A DNA stretch of 64,000 bases. Origin: Anthopleura xanthogrammica (lineage: Eukaryota > Cnidaria > Anthozoa > Actiniaria > Actiniidae). The stretch's first letter is position 1, and every line of letters starts with the position of its first letter. Below the pieces are notes generated by a model. It was not told where the DNA came from and did not search any database. It saw only the letters and a program-made list of their open reading frames with translations. The stretch spans positions 15,163,291 to 15,227,290 of the forward strand of contig OZ025206.1 in assembly GCA_964019055.1 (NCBI GenBank), written 5' to 3'. Shown one piece after another: positions 61,253 through 64,000 of this stretch. A program made the position numbers and the translations under genes.

Positions 61253-64000
61253 CCCACTCAAATCACTTGCGCGAAATATAATGATTTCCTTCGTAAAAAA
61301 ACGTGAATGCCCACTTTGCGCCAAATTCTGTTCTTTTGTTAGATTTACCGCCTTCAAAAGGACCTATTTATGTGATTATGTGGTTAGGACCCGGCGAAAC
61401 TCCACTCATCAGGTTTGAGCCATAAGTACAACAGCAAGGTGACAAACCTGAATACCTCTAGTTTCAAAGATACCGACGCGTGAGCGTATTTTCTTTTCCA
61501 CATGGTTAAGTCATTTATATTCGCTTGCCGCGCATGCTATTAAATATTGAGCGCATTTTCAGATGCTCTCTAGTTTTCCTATACCATCAACCTTTTCGTT
61601 ATTTGGCAGGACAAAACTATATCAATTTCTATAATATTCAGCACCTTTCGCTAGTACTTTACAGATTCTAACAACATCTTCATTACAGAATGATTTCAAA
61701 CATTGTTAAACCTATTTTTTAAATTTCCAAATGGAGGACGTAAAGTCATCCGGTATCCTACCAGTCCGATTAAATATTATGTAACTTTTACGTTTAAATT
61801 ATAATCTGTTGTTATCAATTCTGGGTTCATGGCATTTAATGACCTATCCTCACAGATAGGCTTGAAAGATTTCAAGATTTCGTTATGAAACTCTTCTTTG
61901 TCTTGTGGACTGTAAAGCATGCGCATAAAGGTGGAGGAAGCATAGAATTGGAACTAAAATTAAATGAGGTTAGCCTTTTATTCCAAGAAAATTTGTGGAA
62001 TTTTAAGGAAAGGAAAGACCATGTACAGAAAGAGTGTCTAAGGTTTGGTTCTTGCGCAGGAAAAAAAACCCAAGAAAACCTTCGATATGATGGCGAGTTC
62101 GAGGATTCTTGCTTCAAAATTGGTCAGTCGTTTAATTCTCTACATGCGCAACTCGTTTTTGCAGTTTATTTGTGTGCAGTCTAAGAAAAATTGCCCCAAC
62201 GCTGAATCGAATGATATAACAAGACCAAGATAAACTTATCCAAAATGACGTCACTTGAACCATTATCGACGAAATGAGGCCAGGTTGAGAAAGCTCACTG
62301 AACTAAATTATTATTTCGAAACAAATAGCAACACTAGCTTAATATCCTATGCGAGTTTGTCAATTACTATGGCTTACACAGAAAGATGGTTTTCACTTGT
62401 AATTATTATATTGAAACAATTTGCAAGGAACTTTAATTTCCAAACAAAAAGGAGTTATGATAAACATGATATATAATGATGGTATATGCGTATGACGATA
62501 GAATGAGAAATACATACATATATAATCCTACCATATATACTGAAATAGACAAATTCTGAGCCCCAAATGGAAAGGAGTTATAAAACTTCTATAGTAAAAA
62601 ATATTCATTAATAAATTATCTAGATTTTAGTCTGTGATGACATTGAATCAATTTAGAACTCCGCGCATTCCTAGTCACGTTATAACTCCTTTCCATTTGG
62701 GGCTATGATTTTTTCCTGAGCCTATTTCAGTCTGGTACGATCATCATACGCATATACCATCATTGTAATGTTTATCATGACTCCTTTTTGCTTGGAAAAT
62801 TCCTTGAAAAGTTGTTTAAAGATAATAATTACAAGTGAAAATGGAAATATATTGCAAAGAAGGATTGGTTGTCAACTACCAGCTTTATTTTGCCAACAAA
62901 TTTACAAAAAAAGCCCTGAAAATTGTAACTCAGTAAGTAATTGGTTCAATTAAAAAGTTGCATTATTTGTCGTTGGCTCTCGTCAAGTTCTAAAAATCAT
63001 AAAATTTAAGTTTTGATAGTTTGTGGTTGAGTTTAGAACGTGAACGAGATCTAAATGATAAAAGTGTCACGTAAATTTACTGTAGTGGCACCCATCATTA
63101 TCAAACAAAGATCTTACAACAGGGCGTTTTACTCTCACAAGAAATTAATTTGAATTTTAACAATTCTGGCAAAATGGCTGATTAGTTTAGGCATGAGATA
63201 CATTAGAATTTCGAAAATTACTGTTAAATAAGATGGTAAAAACTACAAAAGAACCTGTAAAAAGTACATATGGTGTTTAAAGCTATTGGTGAAACGAAGC
63301 AGGCGTGGGAAACAAGGTGGTTAGTTGTAGCATGTCAGTGTAAAAGCCGAAGAGGAAATTGCATTTGGTTATAAGATGAACACTGAGGACCTGGGGAAAC
63401 GTATACAGTACAAATGACTGACAATTCGGAAGCTCGCGCCGTAGATTTCAGTCGTCGTCGCAGCCACTTGTCTCGGTATGCTGCCATATAATTGACAGTC
63501 TGTTTCCAAAATGTCTTAATTTTGACATAATTAATTGTCATTAGACAATAACACTGGTACAGGTATTACAAGTACATGGTTGTCTTTTTGCAAACTTGGG
63601 CCATAATCAAGCCATACTGAAGTCTCCTCAGTTCATGACAGATGTTTGTATCTGTAGTTGCATAGTAAGTCATACAAACTTTGCCAATTGTTTTATAGAT
63701 TCCTAAAAGCACCCAAGCTTTATTTTTCATTCTTTAAAGAATAAGTTGATAAGGCTCAGAAATACTGATTATCGTCATATCTTCTGTGGTATCCATATGA
63801 AATTGGGTAAATGACAATGATATAAACCTGTAAGTGTGATGATTACAGATTCTAGAAAATATAGAATAATGTCATCCACATCGCGTTAGTTCCAAATTGT
63901 ACGATTTTGCAATTGATCTCAGAAAATGAAGACACTGGAGCAATTTATACTGTATGTTGGACTGAGCTACACACTCAAATACCATATAGGATTTCCTAAA
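61253..64000. other. Upstream region of Mox, no exon recognised
   Basis: Expected to hold Mox intron or promoter. The 99-codon plus frame at 61885-62184 and its antisense frame have no domain. Apart from the hairpin at 62385 nothing stands out. Confidence 0.4.
62385..62848. mobile_element. 464-bp foldback element
   Basis: GATGGTTTTCACTTGTAATT at the left mirrors AATTACAAGTGAAAATGG at the right. ATGATGGTATATGCGTATGA mirrors TCATACGCATATACCATCAT, and CCCCAAATGGAAAGGAGTTA mirrors TAACTCCTTTCCATTTGGGG. Three successive arm blocks share one axis, so it is a single old hairpin element. Confidence 0.88.

Noticed and set aside
61885..62184. 99-codon plus frame starting MKLFF
   Set aside because: Weak signal-like start but no family resemblance, an equally long antisense frame, and no splice context.

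Overview
The window is AT-rich, intron-rich animal nuclear DNA with long gene-poor stretches full of palindromic transposon remnants and tandem repeats. The gene content (a membrane-anchored beta-lactamase-like serine hydrolase, a GABA-A-like Cys-loop receptor, an intronless class A GPCR and a Mox/Meox homeobox exon) together with the repeats fits a cnidarian, most likely an anthozoan. This assignment is inference from gene families and repeat style; no species marker is visible. I see no bacterial operon, CRISPR array, rRNA or convincing tRNA gene.

Layout. 1-3.2 kb: no gene; three copies of a palindromic MITE. 3.2-14 kb (minus): an 11-exon gene that splices cleanly to a 615-residue type II membrane protein with the complete SxxK / YxN / KTG catalytic set; a possible 5' UTR exon lies at 16.6 kb. 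Its introns hold at least eight foldback elements and a GGAT-type satellite. 14.2-15.1 kb: a microsatellite and a 36-bp minisatellite of about 21 copies. 17.7-19.0 kb (minus): an intronless GPCR with three 90-bp repeats just past its stop. 20.4-20.8 kb: a 41-bp satellite. 21.1-27.4 kb (minus): seven exons of an anion-type Cys-loop receptor; the signal-peptide exon was not found. 27.5-49.4 kb: no convincing gene; nested foldbacks, hammerhead-like remnants, a 160-bp triplication, a TTC tract and a 1.4-kb CACAC-rich double satellite. 49.4-57.1 kb (plus): a TATA box with an orphan first exon and donor, then a two-coding-exon gene for an 86-residue secreted basic peptide with one predicted disulfide loop. 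Its intron holds 85 perfect GGTGCT units. 57.8-58.5 kb: a long hairpin beside an hAT-like MITE. 60.5-60.8 kb (minus): the homeodomain-bearing last exon of a Mox gene; upstream exons were not recognised.

The genes do not form a pathway or a co-regulated unit; they are independent animal genes. The items I judge most worth follow-up are the unfamiliar secreted peptide gene with its hexamer-array intron, several distinct palindromic MITE families (some nested, some abutting splice donors), and four degenerate hammerhead-like cores that suggest Penelope-like retroelement debris. Exon borders were derived by hand from GT/AG sites and codon phase. There was no transcript or database search behind them.
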